Positions 1 through 11,345 of a stretch of 64,000 bases of DNA are shown here, piece by piece. Source of the DNA: Apodemus sylvaticus (Eukaryota; Chordata; Mammalia; Rodentia; Muridae); NCBI RefSeq assembly GCF_947179515.1, contig NC_067488.1, positions 32,306,039 to 32,370,038 on the forward strand, written 5' to 3'. The number at the start of each line of letters is the position of its first letter. The stretch's first letter is position 1. The position numbers and the translations under genes were made by a program. Below the pieces are notes generated by a model. The model did not search any database and was not told the origin of the DNA. It saw only the letters and a program-made list of their open reading frames with translations.

Positions 1-172
1 TCATTTCCCTAATTTCTTTCTCAGCCTGCTTATCCTTTGAGTATAGGAAGGCTACTGATTTGCTTGAGTTGATTTTATAACCTGCCACTTTGCTGAAGTT
101 ATTTATCAGCTGTAAGAGTTCTCTGTTGGAGTTTTATGGGTCATTTAGGTAGACTATCATATCATCTGCAAA

Positions 173-562
173 TTATGATAGTTTGACTTCTTCCTTTCCA
201 ATTTGTATCCCTTTGACCTCCTTATGTTGTCTAATTGCCCTAGCTAGTACCTCAAGTACAATATTGAAAAGATAAGGAGAGAGGGGGCAGCCCTGTCTAG
301 TCCCTGATTTTAGTGGGATTGCTTCAAGTTTCTCTCCATTTAGTTTGATGCTGGCAACTGGTTTGCTGTGTATTGCTTGTACTATGTTTAGGTATGGGCC
401 TTGAATTCTTGTTCTTTCCAAGACTTTAGGCATGTAAGGATGCTGAATTTTGTCAAATGCTTTTTCAGCATCCAATGAAATGACCATGTGGTTTTTTTCT
501 TTGAGTTTGTTTATGTAGTGGATTGTATTGATGGATTTCCATATATTGAACCGTCCCTGCAT
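173..562 (-). pseudogene. L1 ORF2 reverse-transcriptase fragment
   Basis: A 129-residue open stretch matches the L1 ORF2p reverse-transcriptase core. It contains the palm motif region with AEKAFDKIQHP, then GIQGPYLNIV-like and SGTRQGCPLSP motifs typical of non-LTR RTs. The reading frame stops with TAA immediately before the FADD catalytic motif, which is still encoded just beyond the stop (near 158-170). That single premature stop separates the catalytic aspartates from the rest. No function is expected; it is part of the inverted half of the L1 at the left edge. Confidence 0.85.
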
Positions 563-831
563 CCCTGGGATAAAGCCTACTTGATCATGGTGGGTGATGG
601 TTTTGATGTGTTCTTGGATTTGGTTGGCAAGAATTTAATTGAGCATTTTTGCATCAATGTTCATAAGGGAAATTGGTCTGAAATTCTCTTTTTTTGTTGG
701 ATCTTTGTGTGGTTTTGGTATCAGCGTAATTGGTGGTTCCTCAGAAAACCGGGCACATCACTTCTGGAAGATCCTGCTATACCACCCCTGGGCATATACC
801 CAGAGGATTCCCCAGCATGTAATAAGGACAT

Positions 832-1083
832 ATGCTCCACTATGTTCATAACAGCCCTATTTATAATAGCCAGAAGCTGAAAAGAACCCAGGTATCCCTC
901 AACGGAGGAAAGGATACAAAGTTGTGGTATATATACACAATGGAGTACTATTCGGCCATTAGAAACAATGAATTCATGAAATTCTTAGACAAATGGATGG
1001 AGCTGGAGAACACCATACTAAGTGAGGCAACCCAGTCTCAAAAGATCAATCATGGTATGCACTCACTAATAAGTGGATATTAG
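832..1083 (+). pseudogene. L1 ORF2 C-terminal fragment
   Basis: This short open stretch encodes the end of L1 ORF2p, with the recognisable WYIYTMEYYSAIRNNEF block and a terminal SLISGY. Upstream, the cysteine-rich C-terminal segment is represented by a different frame (639-851), so there is at least one frameshift or stop between them (TGA at about 868 in the RS-to-W position). It is a dead remnant within the twin-primed L1. Confidence 0.75.
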
Positions 1084-1331
1084 CATAGAAAATTGGAGTA
1101 CCCAAAACATAATCCACACATCAAATGATGTCCAAGAAGAATGGGGTGGCCCCTGGGTATGGAAAGACTCAGTGTAGCAGTATAGGGCAATACCAGAACA
1201 GGGAAGTGGAAAGGGGTAGATGGGGGAACAGGGGGAGGGAAGAGGGCTTATAGGACTTTCGGGGAGTGAGGGACCAGAAAAGGGGAAATCATTTGAAATG
1301 TAAATAAAAAATATATCAAAAAAAAAAAAAG

Positions 1332-1740
1332 GAGAATCCCAAGGAGCAAGAATCTGCTTGCTGTCCATTCAGGCAAACATATTCAGTTAGCTTTCTACAA
1401 AGATCAACATTGTTTGCCATTGGCCTGGGTATACTTTTGGAGGTAGTACCCAAAAGTTATAGAAATTTACTATGTACTATCTCACTATGATGGATGGGTT
1501 AATCTCACTATATATTCAGATAGCTAGGTGGCTCACTCAAATTTTCACCATTAAGACTTTAAAACAAACATAAGAAAGCTTCTACTTTGATATGGCTCAG
1601 TATTATGAAACCCTTGTGCAGCATCAAGGCATTGCCTATGATAGCCACTTCTGGCCTCTTAGAACTCAGATATCAATATGTGGATAAGTAACCAGACTTT
1701 GTAAGAAAACATAGTGGGTATTACAATGTCAAGGTATATG
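1332..1740. other. unassigned intergenic DNA
   Basis: AT-rich sequence without a recognisable repeat, long ORF or regulatory motif that I can support. Confidence 0.4.
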
Positions 1741-1754
1741 AGAGGCTAGGGAAA

Positions 1755-2740
1755 GAATCAGCTGATAAAATGCTGTGGGCCAAGGACTGGAGGCTTTCCA
1801 TGGAGATCTCCGGCCCAATTGGGTGTGAGGGTTCAGGCAAAGGGGAGAGAGTGTGAGCAGGGAGGAGTCATCTCTGCTGCTGCAGATGGCTCCACCTCAG
1901 TCTCTACCAATGCCATCTCAGTTGCTCCACATCCTGCCCTGAGTTGGGCTGGGCTGGGCTGACAAGAGACCTAACTAGTAAGTGAGGAGTGCAGGGGAGC
2001 TTCAGGTGGCATTTAGGGAGAGCATACCTCTTCCCAAGTGGCAATGTTCCAGCTCTTATGACAGAAGCTCTCAGATGATGGAGTACTTCTCACACCTTTA
2101 TTCCTCCTGGATAGGATTCTTATATATAGTTTTGGGATGGGTCAGGGTCTGGCATCAGGTACTTCCAATTGGCTTGGTTTGAGAGCTTGGGATACCTTAT
2201 CTGCATGTGGGGTATTGCTCCTACATGACTGATGGCCACAGACCTCTCTACGAAGGGAGGATGGGGTCTGTGGGAGGCTGTAGCTACATAACAGGAGCCA
2301 GGGGCCTAAGAAGTGTTGCCAAACTTCTACTGTCCCTTGCAGGTGACAGTCACCTGCTGGGTCACCGGGCTTTTAAGCCTGAGTTCGATCAGGGACCAGG
2401 CTGGCTATCACAGCTTGCCACCATACAACTCCCCCTTTTCCTTTTTATAAGGGAGAGGTGTCATCAGAGTAACTGTCTTCTATGTGGGAAATAGTTTGAT
2501 ACTGAGCCAAGACCTCATTGGAAGTGATTTTTGCAATGTTACTACTACTGCTTTATAAACTGAATGAGACATGGTACAAAGATAAGTGAGGCTCTAATGG
2601 CTAGTATGGGGCCCAGGAGGGGAAGAACCCAGGCTACCAAAGGGTTAGAGTACCAAGGGGAAGGGGTGTTAGGAGTATAGCATGCTTGGAGGTGCCCTTG
2701 GACCTCATTGAGCATTTGTATGTCTGAGTTGGACACTCAG
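1755..2740 (-). mobile_element. probable rodent ERV (ERVK-like) LTR and flanking internal remnant
   Basis: The block is GC-richer than its flanks and contains long pyrimidine- and purine-rich stretches, a TATATA-like element near 2131 and phrases that resemble rodent ERVK LTRs. No gag, pol or env coding is visible, and I could not define both LTR ends or a target-site duplication. Orientation and family are uncertain. An unrelated unique sequence remains possible. Confidence 0.35.
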
Positions 2741-2751
2741 GACCTACAATT

Positions 2752-2916
2752 AAAAAGTCAGACATAGTGCTGTTTGTAATCCCAAGTACTGTGGAGACAG
2801 GGCTTGCTTACTAGATAGGCTAGCTTATTTAATAAGTTCCAGTCCAATAAGAGACACTGTCTCAAAAATAGTGGACAGGGCCTGAAGAACAATATCCAAG
2901 GTTTTTCTCTGGCCTA

Positions 2917-2918
<2 letters not shown>
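2752..2918 (+). mobile_element. B4-family SINE fragment
   Basis: The segment has the B4 hallmarks: a 'TGTAATCCCAAG' B1-like word, a 'GAGACACTGTCTCAAAAA' word, and a 'CTGGCCTACAAACACAC' end running straight into a CA microsatellite. B4 is a tRNA/7SL-related composite rodent SINE. The copy is clearly diverged. Confidence 0.65.
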
Positions 2919-3002
<84 letters not shown>

Positions 3003-3015
3003 GAGAGAGAGAGAG
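2919..3015 (+). repeat. (CA)n(GA)n compound microsatellite
   Basis: A run of CA dinucleotides to about 2947 is followed directly by a GA run to 3015 with one GT interruption. It grows from the 3' end of the adjacent B4 SINE, a common origin for rodent microsatellites. The apparent minus-strand ORF here (SLSLSL then VCVCV) is only repeat translation. Confidence 0.95.
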
Positions 3016-4280
3016 CATTTGGAATACCACAGAAATAGCACAGAGAAAGCAACTGACCTTCTATAACATATGGAAGAGTTGGAATCAAGTGTTTAAGATA
3101 CTCATTCTAGCAGAATAACAAACATCATTTCGAAAGTCAAACTGAGTTCATAGAGGGTCCTTTGGATATATCAATTAGACTAGCCTATAGTACTAGTCTT
3201 CAAAAAAACATTAACCCATGTATTGCTATAAAAATATTTTATAGATGTTATTAAAGTCCATAACCAGTTAACTTTAAGTAAGAAATATTTCCAATATAAT
3301 TTTTACAGGAAGAACTCGGTAGATTGAAAGAAGCCTGGTACTCAGGCTTCCTTCAGAAAAGGGAAAATTTCAACTATGGACAGGTCAGCCTACATCTAAA
3401 GGCTCCAGTCCTCTCTATCGACCATAAACTCAGATAATTAATTGTAATGATTTGCATTTGCTTATGCAATACCTGCAGGTTCATAAGCCAAGTAATTGCA
3501 GGAAACTCTTTGTACTTATTCCTCATACTTTATATTTATTCCTTGTAATCCTGCTCCTTTTAGAAATGGAGTGTTTGTGAAATGGGACTCAAAAATGTAG
3601 AAACAGCTTAGAATTTGGACACTGGGCAGGAACCAGAATAAATGTAAGGGCATGATTGCAGAGACCTATACTGCTTTTAAATGGTTATGAATAGACATGT
3701 GGATCTTACTATAAATACTCCTGGTGTGATTTCGAAAGAACTGAAAATATTTCCTACAGAGAGGAGAAAAATCTAAGTCAATAATCCACTGCAGAGCGTA
3801 ACAGAGTCTCACCATACAGAGATTTAGAAGTTCAGGACCTATTTTAAAAGAAACATCTCTGGTTCAGAGGTGGAACCCCTAGGAAACGACACCTAAGAGT
3901 AGACACTAATTCAGTCAACAGAATTGCAACCTAATCTTGGATGGGTCCATCTCTTGGTGTGATTGTGACCACAGTCTCACCCTAGATGCTTACTAAAGAG
4001 CAAAGCCAGCATTCACTGGAGACCAACCATATCATCCCAAGTTCCTATACATGTTCGTATAAACAGGTAGGCTACCAATATAACACACAACAAACGAAAC
4101 AACAACAACAAAACCCACCAAAGTCAAAGCTGATGCACAATGCCCTGCATTCATGTCCCAGTACAACAAACTTCTAGAAACAGACTTGAAGTAACAACTT
4201 TATCACAGCATCTGAAGTCCATGTGCAGCATGATCTCTGATCAGTACACCAGGCTTAAATTAGGGAAGCTGTGTTTTTTT
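3016..4280. other. unassigned intergenic DNA
   Basis: About 1.3 kb of AT-rich single-copy-looking sequence. There is a small AAC-rich patch near 4090-4125. I see no exon, RNA gene or clear repeat family. Confidence 0.4.
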
Positions 4281-4284
4281 TTTC

Positions 4285-4975
4285 TTTTTCTTTTCTTTTT
4301 TTAAATTTTGTATTGGTTATTTTATTTATTTACATTTAAAACATTATCCTTCTTCCCTGTTTCCCCTCCAAAAACCCCTAGCCCACCTTCTCCCCCTGCT
4401 TCTTTAAGGGTGCTACACCACCCACCCACCCACTCCCACCTCACTGCCCTAGTATTTCCCTACACTGGGGCATCAAGCCTTCGCAGGACAAAGGGCCTCC
4501 CCTTACATTAATGCCAGATAAGGCCATCCTTTGAAACATGCATCTGGAGCCATGGGTCCCCCCTCCCCCCAACGTGTACTCTTTGGTTAGTGGTTTACTC
4601 CCTGGGAGCTCTAGAGAGTCTAGTTGGTTGGTATTGTTGTTCTTCCTATAGGGTTGCAAACCCCTTCAGCTCCTTCAGTCCTTCCCCTAACTTTTTCATT
4701 GGGGTACCCATGTTCAGTTCTGTGGTTGGCTACAGGCATCCCCATCTGTATACGTAAGGTTCTAGAAGAGCCTCGCAGGAGAAATCCATATCAGGCTCCT
4801 ATCAGCAAGCACTTCTTGGCATTTGCAATACTGACTGGGTTTGGTAGCTGCATATGGGATGGATCCCCAGGTGGCGCAGTCTCTGGAAAGAGACCTTTCC
4901 TTTAGTCTCTGCTCCATTCTTTGCCCCTGAAATTCCTTTAGTCAGGAGCAATTCTGGTTTAAATTTTTGAGAAGG
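4285..4975 (-). mobile_element. L1 (Lx-type) 3' UTR fragment, antisense
   Basis: The left end is T-rich (poly(A) of a minus-strand element), followed by the polypyrimidine complement of the L1 polypurine tract (4360-4445). Next come the characteristic murid L1 3' UTR phrases such as 'CATGGGTCC', 'TTTGGTTAGTGGTTTA', 'CCCTGGGAGCTCT' and 'GGATGGATCCCCAGGTGG'. Only the 3' UTR is present, so it is 5'-truncated. A related plus-strand copy lies at 14.5-15.2 kb. Confidence 0.8.
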
Positions 4976-5458
4976 GTTGGTGGCCCTTATGTAGAGTTTG
5001 AGTCTTCTTCCAAACTCATTCTTGCTCATGGTTATAGATTGCAAGGCTCAATCTTCTACCTGGCTGCTCATCTCTTAGAGACCACGCCTAGGCCCCCCAC
5101 GTGGCACTCTCACAAATTGGCATCTTACTCCTCTAAAGTCAGAAGAGAATCTCTATTCAGTCTGCTAGACAGGATTTTTGCCCTAAGGATTAGCTATCTT
5201 ATCCTCATTATTAAGTAGGGTAACCATTTATAGTGTGGTATCCCCCAATACAACTAGAACTTATCCCACAAAGGGAGAGATTATACATAGGATATATATT
5301 TGATAGATATAGAGAAGAAATTTTAGGGAACAATTTACAAATCCTACTTATCAAATGACACAAGCTTTGTTTTTTTTAAATTCCATAAATAATTTTTAAA
5401 ATAAAATGTATAACAAAATAAACAATTTCATAAAAGAAAAAAGTAAATGTCAAACAGA
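4976..5458. other. unassigned DNA next to the L1 3' UTR
   Basis: This may be a further part of the same L1 or unique flank. No motif allowed a decision. Confidence 0.3.
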
Positions 5459-5545
5459 AGGGCTGGAGAGATGTCCCTGTGAGCAACATGCCTGCTGCAT
5501 ATGCAAGAGGACCTGAACTCCAATTTCCAGCAACCTTAAAGCAAG
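5459..5545 (+). mobile_element. tRNA-derived SINE fragment (ID/B4-like)
   Basis: It begins with 'GGCTGGAGAGATG' and contains 'CTGCATATGCAAGAGGACCTGAA', matching the tRNA-derived head of rodent SINEs (pol III A and B box region). It is short and diverged. Confidence 0.6.
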
Positions 5546-6890
5546 AGAAAGAATTAGATAGAAAATCAATGAAAAGCATAAACTGAAACAAAAAGAAAGT
5601 AGGATATATATTGTAAAGTAGGATACACATTGTCAGAAAGGATTTAAACTATGTAAAAGACTATAAGGACTATTTTAAGAGAAATTAAGATTAAACAGAT
5701 TTGCAGGCCTAGCATTGTTGGGAACGTGATAAGCCTATGAACTTATATTGAATGTCATAAATATAAGATTGATGGGTTTCCCTGGTTACTTTTCTCCAGA
5801 AAGGACCAGCCAACTCTCAACTATGTGGGAGAGAGAACAAGAGTAGTAGACTGTTTCTGGAGAAATTGCAGACAAGCATTTCTCAAGCCAGAAAGCATCT
5901 ATAATGTATGCAGTGGACTGTGTCTTGTGAACCAGACTCTCTGGAAGCTGAGACAGAATTCCACTGACACATAAAACCCCATTCTGCTGAAACTTTCAGG
6001 CTCTTGTCCTTGCTGCTCAGACTAGGTCAGCCCCACTGACTCAAGCTGACCATTCTCTCTGTATTATCTCACATGTTAAAAAAAAATTATTCATTAAGAT
6101 GATCAGAGTCCCCCTTGATATTTTACCTTTGCTCTTCTTAGGTAAAACACTGAGAAGACAGAACGTGTCTTACACTTTTGTGAGTGTGGCATAGCAAGCC
6201 AGCTGTGCAGAAATTGCTGTTTGATCAGGCCCATTAATGTGACTGCTATAGGAAAAATCGTACCACTAGTTATTTTGTTGGCTGTGCTAAGATTTAACTG
6301 AGAAAGTCCATGTGAGGCTGTCATCAGTCTTTCACCTAACCTGTCTCTTACCAGATATCTCTATCAAAGAGGTGGGCGGCTTATAGAGCCACGCCCATCA
6401 TCTCCCTGCCAAGGAAGGAATCCAACCTGCATACCTAAAATTTGCAGAGTCTTGAAGCCATTCTGAAGATTGTGCATGGAATGACACTGGTTTTCCAATA
6501 AAGGACTCTGTGGCAGGGTATCACCCAGCCTGGGACACTGACTATTCCAAAATTGGACAAAGCTTGCCATCTAGAGGACACCACAGGACAGACAGGCCTC
6601 CAAGGTCTTAAGTAGGCAAGACCTTAAGACAGACAAAGCTCACTCTCTAAAGGACAATCTGTGAGGGCTCACCAGTCCAAGCATCACAGGGGCGGAGAAA
6701 AATGCAGCCTCTGCCCTTGGTGATCTAACGTGAAAATGAGACCGACTTTCTAGAAGGGTGAAGAAATGTTCTCTCACAGCACAGAATGAATGTGTCCACT
6801 AATAAATCACGAGGTCAGCTAAGGTTTCTTTCCAAATTAGATCCCAATTCTCTAGACACTCTAGCTGAGGTGGACATCAGAAGTCCCCAC
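5546..6890. other. unassigned DNA, possibly with an old LTR relic near 5.7-6.1 kb
   Basis: The sequence is mostly unique-looking. The 5700-6060 stretch has an LTR-like texture, but I could not identify ends or a family, so I make no firm call. No ORF has recognisable protein motifs. Confidence 0.3.
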
Positions 6891-6894
6891 CCCT

Positions 6895-6990
6895 TCATCT
6901 TGTCACAGAAGGGTAATACCAGCCAGCTGAGACCACACAGCTAGAAAGTAGCAGAGACAGACTTTGGAGTAATTCTGGAAGTGCCTGTGT
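6895..6990 (-). mobile_element. MIR SINE fossil
   Basis: The stretch 'GACCACACAGCTAGAAAGTAGCAG' is the classic reverse complement of the MIR central region (the 'TCACACAGCTAG' word and following 'GTGGCAGAG'). MIRs are ancient mammalian SINEs and are not rodent-specific. Confidence 0.65.
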
Positions 6991-9430
6991 CAAGAGATTG
7001 GCCTAAAGCAGCCAGATGCAATGGCCGTGTGGGAAGAAAACAAAGCAGGCAGAGATCTGGGCTGCTGGGATTTCAAGGGCAGAGTTTTAGAAGTCAGACA
7101 TATTCATATCTTGTTGAGGCCCTTGTTTGCCAATGATGGAAGAAATGAGGAACTTTGGCCTCTGGCCTAGATTCACATAACTCTTCTCACCCTATAAATC
7201 CAGTAAGGCTGGAGAAAGTTTCTCTGACTGTATATATGCTTACAGTCTAAGAATCCTTTACCTTTTGAAAGGTGCCAATGTGACTACATACAATTCATGG
7301 CATTTAAACTCAAAAGAAAATCTCTTTTCCAGAAGCAAGTCTGTAGGCCAGAATCCTAAACATTCCGCCAATGTATATCCTGTCCAGATCCATTCTGTCA
7401 TCTACCATTGCTTTCACAGTTTACACGTGTATGCACAGTTGGTAAGCAAGTATGAATTCTGCATGCACTGTGGTTAAACAGCAAGGAGACAGTGATGACA
7501 CAATATTCACAGTCACTGTCCTCACACATCTTACATACTTAGGAGACTATGAGAAACACCTCCAAAATGGCGTCTCTCAGTAGACACTGAGGATTAAGTA
7601 ATAACAAACTGCAACTGAACTTGTCTTTTCTACTCACTCTCTGTGTGATCACGGCACCTTTGGGACTCTTCTTAGAGCTTCTTTCAATGTATTCTTTTCA
7701 TTGTCTTCCATCTTTTTCTTAAATTTTGTTAAGTTTTAAATATAAAATAATTATCTGTAAGCATGAACTTTCTGCTTCTGGAGAGCAGAAATTCTTTCTA
7801 TTTCACAATCTCCCACATTTTCTAGAGTCTAGAGTGGGAACAGTAGGTTTGGGTTGAATTATTTAATAAATCAGAGGGTCAAAATTTTCATCAATCTGCC
7901 AATCAATTTAAAAACTTACTGACAAAGCATGTCAATAAAGTCTTTGTAATGTGTGAGACTGTAAGTGTAGTTAATTGATGATCAATGAAAATTTTAAAGT
8001 TACATGCTTCCATCCAAGCACAACATTGCAAGTCATTTGTCATTGGTTGCACAAGTAATCTGTCAGAAATGATGAAGAGTGTTGGTTAAGACAGAAGATC
8101 CTTTCATAAATAACCACAAGATGCTTGTGGGTTCTGAGGAAGGGGCATATCTCACATGAGCTGGAAGAATCCACAAGGCTAATCTTCACTGAAATCTGAA
8201 GTCTGGCTGTAGTTATTAGAAATAGCTCTCCTCGGTAGAGGCAGGACTGGCAGGCAGGCAGGGAAGGATCCAAAGATTGTGTCACAGCTGAAAAGGAACC
8301 TGCCAGAGTACATTCAGTTTCCAAATACATAAATGAAACATTGAGTAATGGCTTCACTCTCCAACTTCATTTTAAATGAATCCAGTCTTAGACTCGAAGC
8401 TATAAAACTTGCACCAAACCTTTTTGAACCTATATACTCAGAATACTTTACATCACTCTGTAAAACTTCAGCCGACTCACATTCTAAGCTTGACAGCACT
8501 CCTCAAGCCCTGAAATATTAGCCACCCCACACTGGGAGGGATCCATATTTTTACTCTTTTGTACACTAGTTAACTATGACATCCGCAACACTGCGCTGTG
8601 CACTGTTTTCCTAACGATCTCTTCTAATTAGTATGAAGACATTATTAAATAGCTCCCTTTCAGCTGTCGGGATGTTGAGAGAAATGTTGAGAGAAATGTT
8701 GACTAAGGTCATTTGGTTAGGGGAACCCCAGTAAGGAGCAGTGGAGCCTAGCATTCATTGCTTTTGCAATGCAATGGCCACAGTGCCTGACAGAGACTGC
8801 TTAAAGGAGGGAGGATTGTTTGAGCTCCTCTTTTCCAAAAGGTTAAGTTCAGAGGGATCGTTAACAGCATAGCAATGCCAAATGTGGTAGCAAAACTCCA
8901 CAGAGATGGCTAGCATTTCTGTGGCTGGAAGGAGCAAGGATCAGGAAATTTATGGATGGGAGCAGGGGAGGCAGAATATGATGTAGAATCAGTGAGACTC
9001 TCCGAGGCATACAGTTTACCTAGCTTCCCTTTCATAAAGCCTTCTATTTTCTTTCATGCATTCCTATCTAAGTTGGCACTTTTTGAAGGAGATGTGAGTA
9101 GGGGTTGCCACAGAAGCCTCTTATGTCCCTCTTTCTCAACTGTGAGTCTGCAGTCATCGATATCACTGCAAAAGCGGGTTTCTAGCCCTTAGTAATCTGC
9201 AGCAGCATGTATCCTGGACTTCCACACAACACAGTTTCCAGCACACGCAGCACGTGCCATGGACCTCAGCATGGTCTCTGGTGACAGTACAGACCACAGA
9301 CAGGGCCCTCTGCCAAAGGGAACTCTTAAAAATTGTGATAGGGATACTAAAATGTACCTCTCCACAATTTATGGCTTCTGGTGAGGTGCAAGTGGAGAAA
9401 GAGTTGTTTTGGTTTTATGGGTTTTGTTTT
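6991..9430. other. unique intergenic DNA
   Basis: I see no gene. A short tandem duplication (a 'GTTGAGAGAAAT' unit about 2.5 times) is at about 8675-8702. ORFs here are short and lack recognisable domains. Confidence 0.4.
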
Positions 9431-9437
9431 GTTTTGT

Positions 9438-9640
9438 TTTTAAGGCTTGGCCGCGGGGAGTTTGTGCCACGGTGACCATATGGGCAAAACAAATTGGACT
9501 CTTTATTTTTGGATGAAGGGTGTGGGTCACAAGGGTTGGGGAACAGACCTGGGAGCACTGGGAAGTGAGAGTGATCTGGGAACATCATGTGAAATTCTCA
9601 AATAATCAATAAAAAATACTACACTGGGACAAAAATAAAG
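9438..9640 (+). mobile_element. L1 (Lx-type) 3' end fragment
   Basis: The 3' part reads 'GAAATTCTCAAATAATCAAT' then AAAAAAT, and is preceded by 'CTGGGAGCACTGGGAAGTGAG'. Both fit the terminal 3' UTR of an older Lx LINE with an AATCAATAAAAA polyadenylation region. A GTTTT pentamer run precedes it at about 9425-9440. It is 5'-truncated and diverged. Confidence 0.5.
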
Positions 9641-9810
9641 GTCTCATGTTTTGAGACAATACATCCATCTTTCCACCCTTAAGGAGTTTATATGTTTTGT
9701 CCCCTCCTCAAAGAATGATGGCCTTAACAAAAAGATCCTTCAAGGCTGAGAAATGTATGTCACTTTCCTGAGATCGTTTTAGGATACAAATGGACTTTAA
9801 CAATAATTTG

Positions 9811-10224
9811 TCATTGTTCTGTATTACTTGGGAAGGAAACAAACGCTGAAGAGCAGGTTTTGCTTGTATTTTTAAAAACAAAGCATAAGAAAGAGGTACT
9901 TTGTACAGTGAAATCTAGGTTTTCTAATGTCCCAGAGGATTGAAAGAAATGACTCCTTGGAACCTTTTTACACTGAGAACTCAAAGCATCTCTACAGAGA
10001 AACACTTCTTCCAAATCCTTTAAATAGCCAAAGTTAAACTTAAGGATCCTCTTCTCATTATCCAAATACAAGAAATATCCTTTCTTATGTTTTTGAGCAA
10101 ATACATGTTGACATTCTACTATATGCAACACATCATTAAAACCAACAAGAATTCCATCATATTCATCATGTGAATACTCTCCCATCTTAAGCATTTCCTC
10201 TGTTAACCATCCTATGTTTAACAT
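9811..10224 (-). other. unrecognised 137-codon open reading frame
   Basis: This is the longest ORF in the window that does not overlap a repeat I can name. The translation starts MLNIGWLTEE and has mixed composition (acidic N-terminal part, several Cys, aromatic FGYLKDL-like patches). It has no transmembrane run, signal peptide or domain that I know. There is no flanking CpG island or clear Kozak context. It could be chance, a decayed processed pseudogene, or part of an exon. I do not claim it is translated. Confidence 0.15.
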
Positions 10225-10574
10225 GTGACAGTTTTTATCTAATCAACTTACATGAATTCTTCTATGAGCTTTCCCGTATAAACTCTGTTAAGTACTTTCC
10301 AGGCACATCCTCCTGGCTGGCTCCTTCGAGACAGTCCTCCCCTCGGCCATCAAAAGCACTCATTCTTAACTCTTAAGTGATGAAGGCAGAGATTAAAGAA
10401 AAGAATCAGATCACATAAGCAAACAAGTAAGAAAGCTCAGACTGGAAACTGTCTAGATTTGCCTAGAGCAAATTCTGTGCCTTCTCCAGATAAACTTGGG
10501 GACCATGAGCACTCAATGCAGAGACAGTCTGTCACAATGCGTGGAATAGAAGAGCAGAGATAACAAAAAAATAT

Positions 10575-11211
10575 AGTGACAGATTTTATTTTGTTTTATT
10601 TATTTTCTATATTCTTTGTTTACATTCTAAATGCTTTCCCCTTTCCCGGTTCCCCCCTCCCCATATGTCCCATAAACCCTCTTCTCTCCACCCATTTCCC
10701 AATCACCCACCTCCCATTTCTCTGTCCTGGTACTCCCCTACAATGCTGGATCAAGCCTTTCCAGGACCAGGGCCCTCTCCTTCCTTCTTCATGGGAATCA
10801 TTTGATATACTAATTGTATCTTGAGCATTCATAGTTTCTAGGCTAATTAATATCCACTTATCAGTGACTGCATTCTATGTATATTCTTTTGTGATTGCGT
10901 TACCTCACTTAGGATGATATTTTCCAATTCCAACCATTTGCCTAAAAATTTCATGAATTCATTGTTTTTAATTGCTGAGTAGTATTCCATTGTGTGAAAT
11001 CAGTCTGGCAGTTCCTCAGAAAACTGGGCATGACACTTCCGGAGGACCCTGCTATACCACTCCTGGACATATACCCAAAGGATTCCCCGGCATGCAATAA
11101 GGACACATGCTCCACTATGTTCATAGCAGCCTTATTTATAATAACGAGAAGCTGAAAAGAACCCAGATGTCCCTCAATGAAGGAATGGATACAGAAAAAG
11201 TGACAGATTTT
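10575..11211 (-). mobile_element. complete twin-primed L1 insertion with 13-bp target-site duplications
   Basis: The 13-base word AGTGACAGATTTT occurs at 10575-10587 and again at 11199-11211, flanking a 611-bp insert. The left part (10588 to about 10996) is the L1 3' UTR and ORF2 C-terminus on the minus strand with a T-rich tail at the left. The right part (about 10997-11198) is the adjacent upstream ORF2 segment in the opposite orientation. The two L1 segments are almost contiguous in the parent element; only about a dozen bases are missing. This is the structure produced by twin priming. Confidence 0.9.
10951..11190 (-). pseudogene. shadow ORF across the L1 inversion junction
   Basis: An 87-codon minus-strand reading frame (10951-11214) crosses the junction between the two oppositely oriented L1 halves. 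It is a by-product of the inversion. The real L1 coding sense of the 10997-11198 part is the plus strand, where the FLRKLG-MTLP and SPACNK-like ORF2 C-terminal words are found. No function is expected. Confidence 0.6.
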
Positions 11212-11244
11212 CATTCAGGAAAAAAAAAGGGTTGTGTCTGCACA

Positions 11245-11345
11245 TGCGCATAATCCCCCACAGGAGAAGTAGGAGCAGGAGGATCAAGGGGATTAAGGTC
11301 AGGCCAGCCTGGGCTACCTAAAAACCTGCTAAAAGGAAAAGAAGA
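11245..11345 (+). mobile_element. B1 SINE fragment
   Basis: It contains 'AGGTCAGGCCAGCCTGGGCTACCTAAAAA', spanning the 7SL-like B1 word 'GCCAGCCTGGGCTACA', with an A-rich tail. Only the central to 3' part remains. It begins about 30 bp beyond the right target-site duplication of the twin-primed L1. Confidence 0.7.

Larger units (their letters stand above)
1..1331 (+). mobile_element. L1 retrotransposon, 5' part inverted (twin-priming form)
   Basis: Bases 1 to about 736 are L1 ORF2 on the minus strand. Bases about 737 to 1331 are the ORF2 C-terminus and 3' UTR on the plus strand, ending in a poly(A) run at 1318-1331. The two halves meet head to head near 733-740, the arrangement expected from twin priming during target-primed reverse transcription. 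The 3' UTR has the G-rich polypurine stretch and AATAAA-type end of murid L1. The inverted part runs off the left edge, so the left target-site duplication and true 5' limit are not visible. Stop codons and frameshifts make it inactive. Confidence 0.85.

Noticed and set aside
2825..3088. SLSLSL/VCVCV-rich ORF as a low-complexity protein
   Set aside because: It is a translation of the GA/CA microsatellite. The same applies to the VCVCV, THTHT, YIYIYI and IYLSIYLS ORFs at 41.5, 42.9, 44.6 and 27.9 kb.
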